Positions 12,921 to 24,980 of a stretch of DNA of 64,000 bases are shown in pieces (within the stretch, counting starts at the first letter, position 1; each line of letters begins with the position of its first letter). Made by a program: the position numbers and the translations under genes. Where the stretch lies: the NCBI RefSeq assembly GCF_022539315.1, contig NC_066316.1, forward strand, positions 53,507,994 through 53,571,993, read 5' to 3'. The stretch is from Serinus canaria (Eukaryota > Chordata > Aves > Passeriformes > Fringillidae). The notes under the pieces were generated by a model. The model was not told where the DNA came from, made no database searches, and saw nothing but the letters and a program-made list of their open reading frames with translations.

Positions 12921-15337
12921 AGTATTAATTTTTGTATTCCACACTGGTTACCACTTGATGGTAATTCTACTATGCATTACCAGTAGAGAAAGAACACTTC
13001 TGCTGAAGTGTCAGAAATACAGACTTCAATTTCTTGTGTTAGGAACTGTTTTCTAGATGAGCAATTCTCAAAGAACAGGAAAGCACATAGTGGTGAGGTT
13101 TTACAGAGAAACATGACAGAAGAAGTGTTCACCTGCTGATTCTTCTTGAGAAAGGAGGAAGAGCAGCCATGGAACCAATCTGGAGATCGGGAAAGAAGCA
13201 AGCCCCAAAGTGTTTTAGGACTACTTATTATTTATACAAAATAGTCCCATCTATACACAAATACTCCAATTACACAGTGAAATTATCATATAATTCAGAA
13301 ACTGGGATCAGAGTTCAAAACTTAAGAGGCTGACCACTACAGGAGAACAGTCATTCACAAACCATCAAGAATTCAAGTAAAATTCTCACAGAAAGGACTA
13401 CCAACTGCAAGGCTGTATTGGTGAGGACCTAATGCATCATCTCATCTTGCAGACTGAGGCAAAAAAATGCCTTCCTAAGATGCCTGTATCAGCCTTGGAG
13501 CTCGGATTTTGACTGTCATTCAGTGTCACTTCAAATCCTCAAAAAGGGAATTTGGCTACATCAAGGCTGGTATCTTTTGCCTGTGAATCTGCCCCTGCCT
13601 TTCTCTTCATCCTAGTTCTCAGAAATTCAAAATATATGGAAGGCTTTACTCTAATTTTACTTTCATCCTTCTATGATCCCTCTCACTTCACTGCACAAAC
13701 CTTCTCTTTCCCAGCTATGATAGCAAATGATGTAATTGGAACACCTATCAACAGATAAATCAGTACCTTGTTACTCTTAAGGCCTATAAAGTTGGAATGT
13801 TTTGTGTATTTTTTAAACCAAAATATTCAATCCGTTCAACTGACAGTATATTTAAAACATGACAAGGTGTCCAAGGCAGCAAAAAACCCATTTCAATTTC
13901 ATACACTGTGATATGTAGACATTAGAGCAGCTGTGTTTCTTCTATCTTATAGGCTGTATTACTAGGTCTTTATCTGCTGAGACTTCACCAAGATGCTTAT
14001 GAACAGTATTTTCAAGTCATAGAGAAATCAAGCATTTAATGGCTAAGTAAAAAAGGAAGAAAATTAAATTTAAAGACACAACTGCAATCTTTAAAGTTGC
14101 AGTTACATATAATCTAAAAGACAGAATGTGGTGACATTTACAAGAATATCATAGATACAATTAAGAATTCTATTTCACAAACCATCCAGCATTTTAATGA
14201 AAAAAGTTAATTCTCAATGGAATTTTAAAATGTAGATGAAGAAAAATTAACATGTAATTACACAGTGAAATTATCATAGCTTTATTTTAAAGTCAAAGGA
14301 GGGGAGTCTCCAGTATCATTGCCACTTCCAGCATCTTTTGTTAGTTTATTTTACGCACTATTTTTATTTCAAGCTAAGATTTCTACATTGCACCAGCATA
14401 ATCGCAAAATGTTAATCAACCATGCCTGACAGAATTCCCCAGTGACTTGCAGCAAGTGCTGATGCTTCCACAAATATCCAGTCTTGAGCAACTCACTTTT
14501 GTTAGATTTCCCAGGATGGTGAGTATGCTTTAGTTTCATCTTTCCATTTCCAGATCACCTCTCCATGATTAACAGAGCTGAGACTGCAGACAGAACTGAG
14601 CCTACATGTTCAGCTGCATCAGCTATGCACATCCATTTTGTTCAGTATCTAAAATCCAAGTGTTTCTCCAGCTCTGGGAACCAGACCCATACATTATCAC
14701 TTCAGATCTTGCGTATAAACAGAATCACTTGAAATTAATTTTAATGCTTAATATAAAGAGCACAATTCAAAACCAGCAATGGATAACGGATTATGCGGTT
14801 TCCCTAACTGGATGTGCAAACTGACAACATTCTAATTAATAGCTGCAATATCCATTTAAAATATCTTTTAAGAAGCTCCCTTGACAAAGCAACTCCAAAA
14901 TGCCTTGAACTCCTCCGCAAAAAACTCAAAACAGCAGTGACCAAATAGATGCAGGAATTCTCAACAATGGCTGTCTTGTGAGGAAACAACAAAACAAAAG
15001 CAAGGAAAAGCTCCAGCATCCACTGACATCTCATCAAGAAATTGTTACCTGTTTTTAAAAGCAGAGCTGCTGGGACATATACACTGACTTTACCCTAAAA
15101 AGGTGGTATGAAATAAAATCTGAACATCTGTGCAGATGTATTTGTGCATATATCCTGAAGACCGTTCAGAAAGATGTTGTCTGATTCCACGTTTATTTAA
15201 TTTTGCTCAATTTATTATTTAATAATTGTTCTTTAATTAACACTGTTCCCTCGAAAAGATGAGGGGTGGGTTTTGTGCATTGCACACAGGTTCCTTTTAC
15301 ACTTCCAGCCCCAGGGTGCCCGTCAGTAGTGGAGGAC

Positions 15338-15349
15338 AGTGCTTACCTG
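15338..15349 (-). promoter_or_regulatory. splice donor of the ARID1B exon
   Basis: On the minus strand the exon ends CAGCAG and continues GTAAGCACT, a near-consensus U1 site. It fixes the 3' end of the exon at 15347 and leaves the frame at phase 0. Confidence 0.87.
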
Positions 15350-15493
15350 CTGAGCCTGGTACCTCTGCTGGGCCTGCGACAGGTACTGTGCCTGGGGCGG
15401 CAGGTGCTGGGGCTGCGGCTGCTGGTTGTAGTACGGCTGCTGGCCCTGCTGGCAGTAGCCACTCACACCTTGCTGACCATACTGAGGTGGGAT
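15347..15493 (-). CDS. ARID1B: ARID1B internal coding exon (49 codons, phase 0)
   Basis: ARID1B is the DNA-binding (ARID) subunit that defines the canonical BAF (SWI/SNF) chromatin-remodelling complex in the nucleus. On the minus strand the exon is flanked by a pyrimidine-rich acceptor ending CCAACAG and a strong donor, CAG then GTAAGC. It is 147 bases with no stop in the used frame, starts and ends on codon boundaries, and reads from [18 protein letters not shown] through [18 protein letters not shown] to RYQAQQ. This Gln/Pro/Tyr-rich segment is disordered and lies N-terminal of the ARID domain. I recall the mammalian protein having QAQYLPSQSQQRYQPQQ at the end of this segment; here it is [16 protein letters not shown], one residue shorter with two Ala changes. 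ARID1A is similar in composition but lacks this string as I remember it. The exon is much more GC-rich than its surroundings. I did not assign an exon number. Confidence 0.88.
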
Positions 15494-15530
15494 CTGTTGG
15501 AAGAGCCAAGCAAAGCAAATCCATCAGTGG
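15494..15530 (-). promoter_or_regulatory. splice acceptor of the ARID1B exon
   Basis: On the minus strand a mixed pyrimidine tract (TTTGCTTTGCTTGGCTCTTC) leads into CCAACAG, followed by ATC CCA at the exon start. There is no second AG close downstream, so a NAGNAG alternative acceptor is not expected. Confidence 0.85.
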
Positions 15531-15931
15531 AAGCAGAATGACATGAAATAAAGCTATGTCCCACCCATATGGCAACCACAGCAGAAGTGATAATCTCAGC
15601 TACACACCTGACCCAGCGGTCTGACCCCTTCCCTCAGCACTTAATGGGAGCCCTTAGATCCTCCTGCCTTAGCAGGGGTAAGCCCAAGTGCTCTGCATAG
15701 TTACTCTTTTTGGAAGAGCTTATATGGGAAATGCTACGCTTCTGAACATCACAATCCTGTAATGCCCACCCTTAAAACAGAGAAGCAGTTATTTGAAATA
15801 TTTGCTCTCCATGGGCACACTATTGAGGCAAATCAAAAGAGGAATCATTCTGATGCGCTGACCCAAAAGTTGAATTGTGGAAAAAAAAGCACAACTCTTA
15901 AAAAGACATTGAAAGAGAAATACCTTTTGTC

Positions 15932-15950
15932 TTTTTTTTTTTTTTTTTTT
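15932..15950. repeat. poly-T run (T19)
   Basis: T tract about 440 bases upstream (in transcript order) of the ARID1B exon. It reads as poly-A in the transcript, so it is not a pyrimidine tract for that acceptor. Confidence 0.95.
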
Positions 15951-16638
15951 AGCAATCAAGAGCTAATTTTTACCTAATGTTCTGCCCACTGACCTCAGGT
16001 TTTTGTTGTTTGTGTTTAAGCCTTACACAAAAGTCTTGGAGTTTGGCCGGATTTTGGTTTTGTCAAGTTCAATCTCTCTTAGTCTTCTGCCTCCTACTAA
16101 GATATACTTTTTAAAAAAATAACAGCAAAACAAAATAAGGTGTTACACACCAGCTGGAACATGTATCATGTACTGAGAACAGGCACACACTGAGAATCTG
16201 TTAGAACCAAAACCAAGTCAATTACACCGTCAGAGAAATTTTCTGCATTGGTTTAGTCTGTAAGCCCTCTATCAACAGACACTGACATTTTCCCAAGGTA
16301 TTTGAAAGAGCACACTTTCCATGGACTCCTGATATCGTGCCCAGATTTCCCTGATTTTAGGTACCCATGCTTTTCCCCAAACTCTGGAATTTAATATGAT
16401 TTCAGATGCAGCACACGACTTCTCCGTTCTAGAATGGACCTCCTGCTGGTCCTGCATATCCCTGCCCTAAACAAGTGTCTCAAATACCTGAGCACATCTG
16501 AAACGCTTTGATCTCTGAACTGTTCCCACTGAGTTTCTCATACAACAATAAATCTGTTTATTCAACAAGCAAACACATACCTGTTCTACCTAAAGTTAAT
16601 TTACTACATTCATTCAACAGTATTGGTTAGGCAGCAGC

Positions 16639-16721
<83 letters not shown>
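16639..16721. repeat. (AAT)n microsatellite, about 27 uninterrupted units
   Basis: A perfect AAT run of roughly 83 bases preceded by GCAGCAGC. Without interruptions it is expected to be length-polymorphic. On the opposite strand it yields a spurious polytyrosine frame. Confidence 0.98.
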
Positions 16722-16722
<1 letters not shown>

Positions 16723-17799
16723 TTAAATTTAAACACCTGCTTTGGCTGCTTTTATTATTACAACTTGATCTGCTCCTATGACTTCTGCCAGAAGCTGGAA
16801 GTCCTACCTCTTGGTTACTCCTAAGGTCAGCACTGTAACCCCACTCCTGCACTTGCTCTCTGCCTTCACATCCATTTTTTCCCCCATCATTTACAGGCAG
16901 TTGAATGTTTCTGTGACCAAAGCAACCCTTTCTGACAAATACCCTCTCCCCGATGATGCATAATGAGGCCTTTATAATGCAAACTAAAAAGGGTGTGTTG
17001 GAATATCATCAGGCAAACAGACAGCTGGAGTCTGGGATCTGACAGAAGACCACATAGTGATTTGCCCATCATCTGCAAAGGTCACAGAGCCTGGACTGGT
17101 TCCTATGAAATGCTGAGGAGAAACCTATGTTGTGGTGCATCTGGGTTCCAGTTACACCAGGAAGAAAAGGACAGATAACCAGACAGCAAAGTATGGGCTG
17201 CTAGAAAAAAAAGGAAAAATAAAGAGAACTTGAATGCCCAGTTAACCAGATGGTAACAAAGCAAAATAACAGATGCATGAGCAACCAGAATATCTCTAGA
17301 ATAAAGATACTTGCACAGAAGAGCTGGAGTTCACCTGAACATAGGAGCCACGTCACTGGTACATAAAGCACAAGAAAATGAAATTTTAAAATGAGGTGGG
17401 GATTAGAAGAACACATGGTTAAAAAGCGTGGTATTGCTATGTCAAATGAAGACATGGAGATTCTGGAACATCAAATGAAGATGCTGAGAAGACTCAAAGA
17501 ATGAAAAATGGACATACAGTGACTACAGAGTAGGTAGAGTGGCAACAAGAAATTCTAACAATACATGGATTTCTACACAAAGAGGGGTGGACTGGATCAA
17601 CTGCAAACCAAAGCACTAATAGTAGTCATAGAAGAAATATAGGAGAAAGGAGAAGAATGTGTGGGGTGACTAGTAGGCATCATCCTAGGACACATATTCA
17701 GGGATAAGACAGATAACAACAAAGTAACATTATATGCTATATAGCATTTAAAAACTAATCAAAATAAAACTCCACCTCACCATGCAGCAGAGGTACGGA

Positions 17800-19590
17800 G
17801 CTTGGTCAGATAAAGAAGATTGAGTGCTGGAACCACCATGCATGGCTGGACTACAACAATGCTGACAGCAGCACGCTAGCAAGATCAGCAAAAGGCACGC
17901 TGCAAGATTGATTAGGGGGAGATTTCAACTCCCCCAGACAGACTGAGTAAGCAGACTACAAAGCTGAGACCAAAGTATCAGATAATTCTGAAAGGTTGTT
18001 CCATGGAACTGCTGGTTAAGGAGCCTGCATGAGGAGCCACTGCCTTTGGCTCAGTCCAGAGCAGCAAGAATCATCTACTACTGCATCCTGCAGCTGCAGA
18101 ACCACTGTGCATCAGTGACCATAAAGGAGTTAAATTGAGCATCCCTACAGGAACAATCAAACCCGAGGAATCTACTACCGTCGTGCTTAACTTCAAAAAG
18201 TGTAACTACAGAAAAATGAGAAAGCTTGTTAAAAGGAATCTCAGACAGCTATGAGAAATAAAATCTGACTGGCAGCATCAAAGCCATTTAACAATAACCA
18301 CATGGAAAGCACAGAAACAATATTCACCACCCATTCAGAAAGATTTGATAAGAGCAAAGGGACACCAGCAAGGCTCACTGCAGCTTTCTAGAGGCAAAAA
18401 GGCATCCCCTTCAATAAGCCAGAGCCAGGTCCAAATGAGGAAAACAGAAAAGACTGTAAACTCTGGCACTTCAAATGTAATAAGACAGACCAGAAAGAAC
18501 TGTTGGAACAGCTAGAAAAGGGAATCAAATGAGTAATGATTCATTTCTTTAAACACATCAGAAGTAGGAGGTCTGCCAGAGTCTGAAGTGACAAATGATG
18601 ATGAAGGTATAAGGGGAGATACAGAGAGCACAACGCCATCACAGAGAAGCTTAACAAAATCTTTGGCTCTAGTGTGCACCGTGGAAAAATCTTAGGGTGT
18701 TCCCATGCTGGAGTCCTTTGTGAGGGACTTGATAAATGTCTCTGAATCTGATGGGAATTTTCATAGAATAAAGGGGCAAATGAACAGTCAGAAGTGGCTT
18801 GGAACCATAAAGTATCACTCCAGAGGTCTAATCAAATTCAAAAAGCTCAATTCCTAATGACCATATACAGCATCTAAATTGGAGCTGCCTTGGTAGGTGA
18901 GAATTGCAGTATGGCTTAAAAAGAAAAGTCAAAAATTTGAGTAATTTAAGAGTACCTAACACTGATGACTGTTCTGGACAAATCAGGACAGAGAAAAATG
19001 AAGATGAGATTTGGGAAACATCAACACAGCAAAAGAAAATCCCTCTCTACTGACTTCATGGACTTCTTAGGAAAGGTCAGACAAAAAGATTCAGGGAAAT
19101 GCAACGAGAATCATCATAGGTATAGAACAGTTTCCATAAAAATCATCTATAACCTTCTGAATATGGAAAAGACACCAGGAAGTAGGAACATGGTGGAAAG
19201 CTATAAAAGCATCTTGTCCAACAACGATTAGGATGCATTCAATAGCAGAAGCAAACTTCAAAACACGAGGGAAACAGGTTCTCTAGTCACAGAGGTAGCA
19301 GATGTTTAGAACTCCTTGCCAAATTGATGTTTTGAAAGCTGAAAGTTTACGTGGGCTCAAGCAAAGACTGGACAAGTTCACAAAAGAGACATCCTCTGAG
19401 GGTTACCAAATTTACAGAGCCACATCTGGCTCAGGAAGTCCCTGAAGTGAAAATAGCTGGAGGCTTGAAGAGTACTGGGGGAAGTACGACATGCTTGCTT
19501 TGTTCTGAGTCTCCTCCAGGCATCCAATTAAAGCCTCCACTGGAGGCAGGACATACAGGGCTGCATGAACCCTTGATCTGCCCTGATAGA
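17800..19590 (+). mobile_element. Ancient, decayed CR1 LINE with internal deletion
   Basis: The 3' part is recognisable: GAACTCCTTGCCAAATTGAT then GAAAGCTGAAAGTTTACGTG near 19310-19355, CATCTGGCTCAGGAAGTCCC near 19425, and a ...CCCTTGATCTGCCC end near 19580. This matches the old amniote CR1 3' end seen in turtles, crocodilians and birds. Upstream, 17918-17929 reads GDFN, the endonuclease-domain motif, and about 18640-18685 reads EKLNKIFGSSVH, like the EKLN..FASVFT segment before the reverse transcriptase. Between about 18.7 and 19.1 kb most of the reverse transcriptase is missing. Stops and frameshifts are throughout, so it is not functional. The 5' limit is uncertain; relic sequence may begin near 17.5 kb. 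It lies antisense to ARID1B. Confidence 0.72.
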
Positions 19591-22500
19591 GCCGCGACTA
19601 CTTCTCACCTCTTTGCAAAAGACATTCGAGTCCATGGAGAAGACAATGAAATTTTGGTCTGCAAGATACCTAGTAACAAATGCAAGCAACCTGAAGAGGC
19701 AATAACACCTTGACTGCCAAAGCTCTGAGACTGCTCCATTTTCTTAAATATTCCCCCAAGCAATCTGCTTTCAGACACTGGTTTAAGAACAGGTACCAGG
19801 CTCTTCTTCTGAACTTATATATCAGTTACTTATGTTAGAATTTTCCTCCATATCCTCCCACTTCAAACTGTTTTAAAAAAACAACCAAATACCACCACCT
19901 AAAATACAGCAATAATAGTAACACTACATTTATGTTTGGATGCTCTTCTCTTCAATGCAAAGACTCATCAGCACTGTCTTACCAGAGCACTCCAAATAAA
20001 GCTGGGGCTATTTAAATAAATTACAAACAACGACATGCAAATTAATCCACCTGCTTTACTGATGGGGATCACAAGTTACTGCTTATGGACAAATGTTTAT
20101 TAAACAGCATACAAAAAAAAAAAAAAAGGTTAATTAAAATCTCCCCAGAACAAAACAAATCTAAAGCCAATTACTTACAATGCTTGGAGTGAATGATCCA
20201 AGCATCTACTTTCTTCATAAAGTAAACCCTCCCTCCCCTTCTCCCTTACACTTGTATTTTTTGTGGCCACACAATGCAGAAGATGAGAATTTGGCAAATT
20301 TCATCATGCCTGTGGTAGTGCAGATGTTCTGGGGATGGCTGAAGAGAGAACAGACCTGAGTTTGAATCTACTTCTAGCGAAGCACAGAAACTCTAATAAT
20401 TACTTTGGACTACTATCTGCCTTGCACAGTATAAATAGCATTATTTTGGGAGAAGTATGACTGACCATAACTGATTACACCACTCTGAACACAAACAGAG
20501 AAAGGATGAGAATAGGAGGAACATAACTGGCAGCCAATATGAAGAGATGGGGCAAATCCAATTAAACCTATAACTTAGCCCATTATCTTTAATTCTTGTT
20601 TGAATAATAGATCTGGTGGCAGGCATTCTTTTCCCAGGTAACACCTTGATAGAAATGGAAGTTTTAAGCAATTTTTGCAGGCGCAATCCATGACTGATGT
20701 CAGAGGAGAAGGATCATTAGACAGCATTAGAGTCATTATAATAATTTTTAAAATTAAAATGTAACAGAATTAGTGTGTTAGCATAGGTACACTAATAATA
20801 CTAGCAATATGCAGCTACTGCCCTTTTACACCATCCTGATGGCTAAATCCAGTCGATAATGGAAGAAGCTTTACATAGCCCCTATCACAAAAAGCTCTGC
20901 AAAGTCGCTCTGGGATCCACCTGAACACATCAGATACCATGACATGCTCACTACAGAGGAAGAGTCCTGGCTACATCCTTGCTTCTTCCTGAAATCTACT
21001 GATTGCTCAAAAGTGAGGCATAATATTAGATATCCATTACCCTGGATGATACTGGTAAAAGGCAAAAACACAGTCTGGAAGCTACGGGCCCCAGTGTCAT
21101 GATATAAAAATCTGGGGAAAAACAGGTCTGTCTGGCCTGATCAGCATTAAGCCCAGTTTACAGAGAGAAGAAAAACTGAACTTCAGGGGCAGGGATGCCA
21201 CTCAGAAGAAAGGATGGCACTACCTGGCTGTACAGTGGCACTACAGGGGCCAACTTTGCTGAGGAACAGTGAGACAGAATATTGTGAAGCAAGTACCATC
21301 CTGAGTAATATAATCATCAGTAACATTCCACGTTCTTAGCATCCGTAACACCACAGTTACAGAGAAATTAGAATTTAAAAATGCATAGTGAGGGACAGTC
21401 TCAGAAAAATAAAATCCTTCCACCTGGTACTTTACTCTAGGAGTAAAACAGCACCTTCCTTCAGTTAACGGAAGTTTACAGTATTTAATTCTAATTACTT
21501 TAACTTTACAGTGATCAATTCAGTTATAACTATAAAGGAAGATGTCACTCAGTTACTATCAAACCTTCAAATAAAACACTTGTCATTCCTGAAACAACTT
21601 CTGCCTCAGTTTTAGATTTCCAAAGCCAGATCTCTGCCAAACCCTAAGTATTTTCCTCCAAACACTCAAACCATGCACTTCTCCATATTTTGCAATAGAA
21701 AGCTGTAATAGGAAACTAACTCCTTGACTTTCACACACTTAACAAAAAGGTCTGGTTCATATCAAGAACTTTCAAATTCACATAAGCCCAGGTCTTCATC
21801 TGTATGTTTAGCTGAATTAGAGTAAGAAGAAAAATATAATATGCTTATACAGCATAAGGAAATCCTCTGGCACATGTTCAGTAGAATATTCTGTCACAGT
21901 TAGGGCAGCATGGTCTCCTGTCTCAAATCAACGTGTTCAACCCCAGCATGCTTGTGCACACAGCCTTAATGAAGGCTAAAAATCCTTCTCAGTGAATGAC
22001 AAAAAATAAAAAACCTAAAAGGAAACCAAGTAGAAAGCTGGGTGTTAATGTCAAGGCTATTAATCAGAGGCAGATCTGAAATCCTGATGCTACGGCATTT
22101 TGTTCATACATTCTATAAACTCTATTACTTCTTATCACTTAGCTTTGACCTTTTGACAATACATTGGTCACAATGTTCACCTGTGTTACTGTCTTTCCTA
22201 CACGGCTTGCCTGTACGCTGAAGTATGAACTTCAACATCTTATTAAGAGCCTTTAAAATATTAACACTAGGCCTGATACTGGTCCACCCTGTGACCCAGA
22301 GCAAGGAAGCAAAAGCATAAAAAGCACGTTTCTGTGTCACAGAACAATAATCCCCATTCCAGAACTTGCAAGGTAGTGGATTTTGCAGAGTCATCAAATG
22401 CATGCCTATGTTGAAGACTGCAGTGCAGCACACAGATCTGCAAACTAGCTCAGATACTGGCAGGAGACTACACCAAAAGCTGTGCTCAGCTAATTTGCTG

Positions 22501-22880
22501 TGCTCCACAGAAGGGTGAATTAGGTCAAAGGGAGATCCACACTCTTGTAGCCAGACTGCTTCTTGTACACAAGCCAGTTCATTAAAAAAGGTAGCTCAAC
22601 CATCTTCAGAAGACGCTGCAGTCTGCAATGCAGTCATACCCAGAACTACAGAAAGGACAGGACTCACACACACGCCCGTAATCCCCTTCTCCCCAAGAAG
22701 CACACGGCAGCACAATTACACCACTTGTCAGTGACACGTATATGGCATCACATATGTACCTGTCAGAAGGCGCTCTCTGCATACTGCCTTTTACTGTAGC
22801 TTAAATCAAAGCAACATGAGCTAACCAATTATTAATACAGGCAATTTTCCTCTCCTAAAAAAGCCTCAAACCAACCTTCC

Positions 22881-22902
22881 AAAAAAAAAAAAAAAAAAAA
22901 AA
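22881..22902. repeat. poly-A run (A22)
   Basis: Longest pure A run in the window. No LINE or SINE body was seen upstream of it. Confidence 0.95.
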
Positions 22903-23774
22903 GTGTAAAAAATCTACTAAGTTTACATGATTAAGGAACTCTCCAGTCAGAAAATACAGATGTTAAAGTTCCAAAAACAACATTAACTGAGCCATGTTAC
23001 ACATATATAGCACCTTCTCTTTCTGATTTATGTTGTCAAAGGCATTTCATAAAATACAGAGGATGTGAAATGTGGCTTAGTTACTGTGGCTGCTAGAATC
23101 ATTTATGTTTTCTGACTTCTTAGCTGTGCAACCTTCACATCTTATTAACATAGTTTTTTGCATAGATTGTAGTATGGAATAGTACTTATGTTTTATGTAT
23201 CGACATATTTTTGATGTACTGAGATTTTGAATAAGTTTGCTATTCTTCATGATGAGAGCCAAATAAATAAAGACTACTGCCACAAAATAGTCAATCATTT
23301 ATACGGAAAAGCAATATCTCTCCTTCCAAAAAAGAACACTTTGATTCCCCTGTCAGAAATTGATGAAAACTACCTCAGCTGTAAATGCTAAATCTATGCC
23401 AATATCACAACCACCTCCCACCCCCACCTTCCCCTAAAAAAAAAAAACCAAACAAAAATAAAAGATTTGCATGTTTCAGATGAGCTAAAATTAGTTTCAA
23501 GGGAGAGGTAAACAGCTGAGTCTAGAAACAAAAGGAAGAAATTTTTCCTCCAATAGTGTTGATTTGCACAATGCATTACAGCTTGAACTAATGCAACATT
23601 TGGTCCATTCTGCAAGTTAAGGGATGAAAATATGATAATCTCCAGTAAGAGATTTCCACATTGCTGTATCTATGCTCTCAGACTGACACTATAGAGAAGA
23701 CAAAAATTTGCAACAGAATTGTTTTTGGAAGTGCTATTTTGGTACACTCCATTACAAGTAGAGAAAATAGTCCC

Positions 23775-23806
<32 letters not shown>

Positions 23807-23807
23807 T
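23775..23807. repeat. (CA)n microsatellite
   Basis: Interrupted at the start by one TACA unit and then about 13 CA units, ending before TGCAC. Confidence 0.97.
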
Positions 23808-24980
23808 GCACAAACTCTCAAGTGATGAGTCAGGTAATTTATCATTATTCTTATACTCTGCCTTCCTTCCTTTTTTTAAAAAAAGCGATCAAAAGAATTA
23901 ACAGGAATCATGTAATCTGCTTAAGTAATAGATTTCCACTTTACAAACCAACATAAGGGAAAGCACATCACAACTGTCACAACCTGATCTCTGGTGATCC
24001 TGATGATTGCAGCTTCAGTAAAAAACCTGTAGGAAACCTCATCTCTTGCTGTGTGAGTAGCATGAAATTCACCTACGAAATGCCAGCCCATTACAGAAAA
24101 ATGCAGAAGCCTATATTTAACTGATTTTTAATCATATAACAATTTATTACACGGCACTTCTTGAGCATCCATGAATAGAATAAAGAGTGATCTTTGATCC
24201 CCAAATCCTCTAGTTGCCATTTATTTTCCAGGAAATTTGTAACAATTTTGACCACTATTTCTTAAAGGGTGATTAAAATAAAATATGGTTAAAAAATACA
24301 GAGAAACATATTTCTTCAGACAAATTCTGCAATGCCATTCAAACCTTCTAAAGCAGGGAACACAAATGAGAGGTATGGGTGGAGTCTGAATAGCAGGTAA
24401 TCCAGCTGCATGAATAATCCTCCAATTTATGCCTTTAAACACAGAGAGACCCCTAACACGTAACTACTGGAGACTGAAAAATCCCTCAGTAAAACAGTTT
24501 TCAATCTACATTTCTTCTGGCAAATCGTCTTGGTAGGAGGAAAAATTGCAAACATTCTTTAATCTCAGTAGTAAGAAAAGGCAGAATGTACACACCCTGT
24601 TTATCACTGCTTCCCTGGCATCTTGCACACCCTTGAGTTTAATTTCTTTCTTCCAGTCTTTCGAGAGAAAAGGGTGCTTTTTAATTAATTCATGTTCTCC
24701 TCCAAAGATATCAATCTTGATGAATACTGTCTTTACCATTCCTAAACTCAATGGCTTTCAGAACTAAATCATTTGAGATCATTCAGAGCTCTTCACCTTA
24801 TCTCTTAAAACAGCAGAAGAATATAAAAGATCTTCCACAGGGAGCAATGCCATGAGCTCTTATGCAAGATAAGCCTTTCTCTTCTTTCCATCTAAACTTG
24901 ACCAGTTCCACATAGAGTTTCACAGACCCTTTAAGTGCACACCCTCTTTCCCTGACAGCTGCTCTTCTTCCTTTATTGCT

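Larger units (their letters stand above)
1..15346 (-). other. ARID1B: ARID1B intron downstream of the exon (partial)
   Basis: Begins with the GTAAGC donor at 15346-15341 (minus strand) and runs off the left edge, so at least 15.3 kb. I looked for further Q/P/S/G-rich frames with splice sites and saw none. The contents I can name are listed separately: GC-richer patch near 3.85-4.2 kb, 32-bp tandem duplication, TA/CA microsatellite, poly-A and poly-T runs, and a CR1 tail at 12.4 kb. Other stretches (1-3840, 4210-8800, 8950-12430, 12740-15340) look like unique AT-rich intron without recognisable genes. Confidence 0.8.

Noticed and set aside
15259..15546. Two plus-strand open frames (95 and 91 codons) and a 92-codon minus-strand frame across the ARID1B exon
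   Set aside because: All are shadows of the GC-rich exon in wrong frames. The real frame lacks an internal Met and is bounded by splice sites.
16610..16852. Polytyrosine protein on the minus strand
   Set aside because: Translation of the AAT microsatellite.
19351..19713. 120-codon plus-strand frame
   Set aside because: Lies in the 3' untranslated part of the old CR1 relic, which is noncoding in that family.
22125..22508. 127-codon minus-strand open frame
   Set aside because: No recognisable domain, Cys- and Lys-rich random composition, no splice or promoter context. Chance frame.
23719..23901. Thr-His repeat frame
   Set aside because: Translation of the CA microsatellite.
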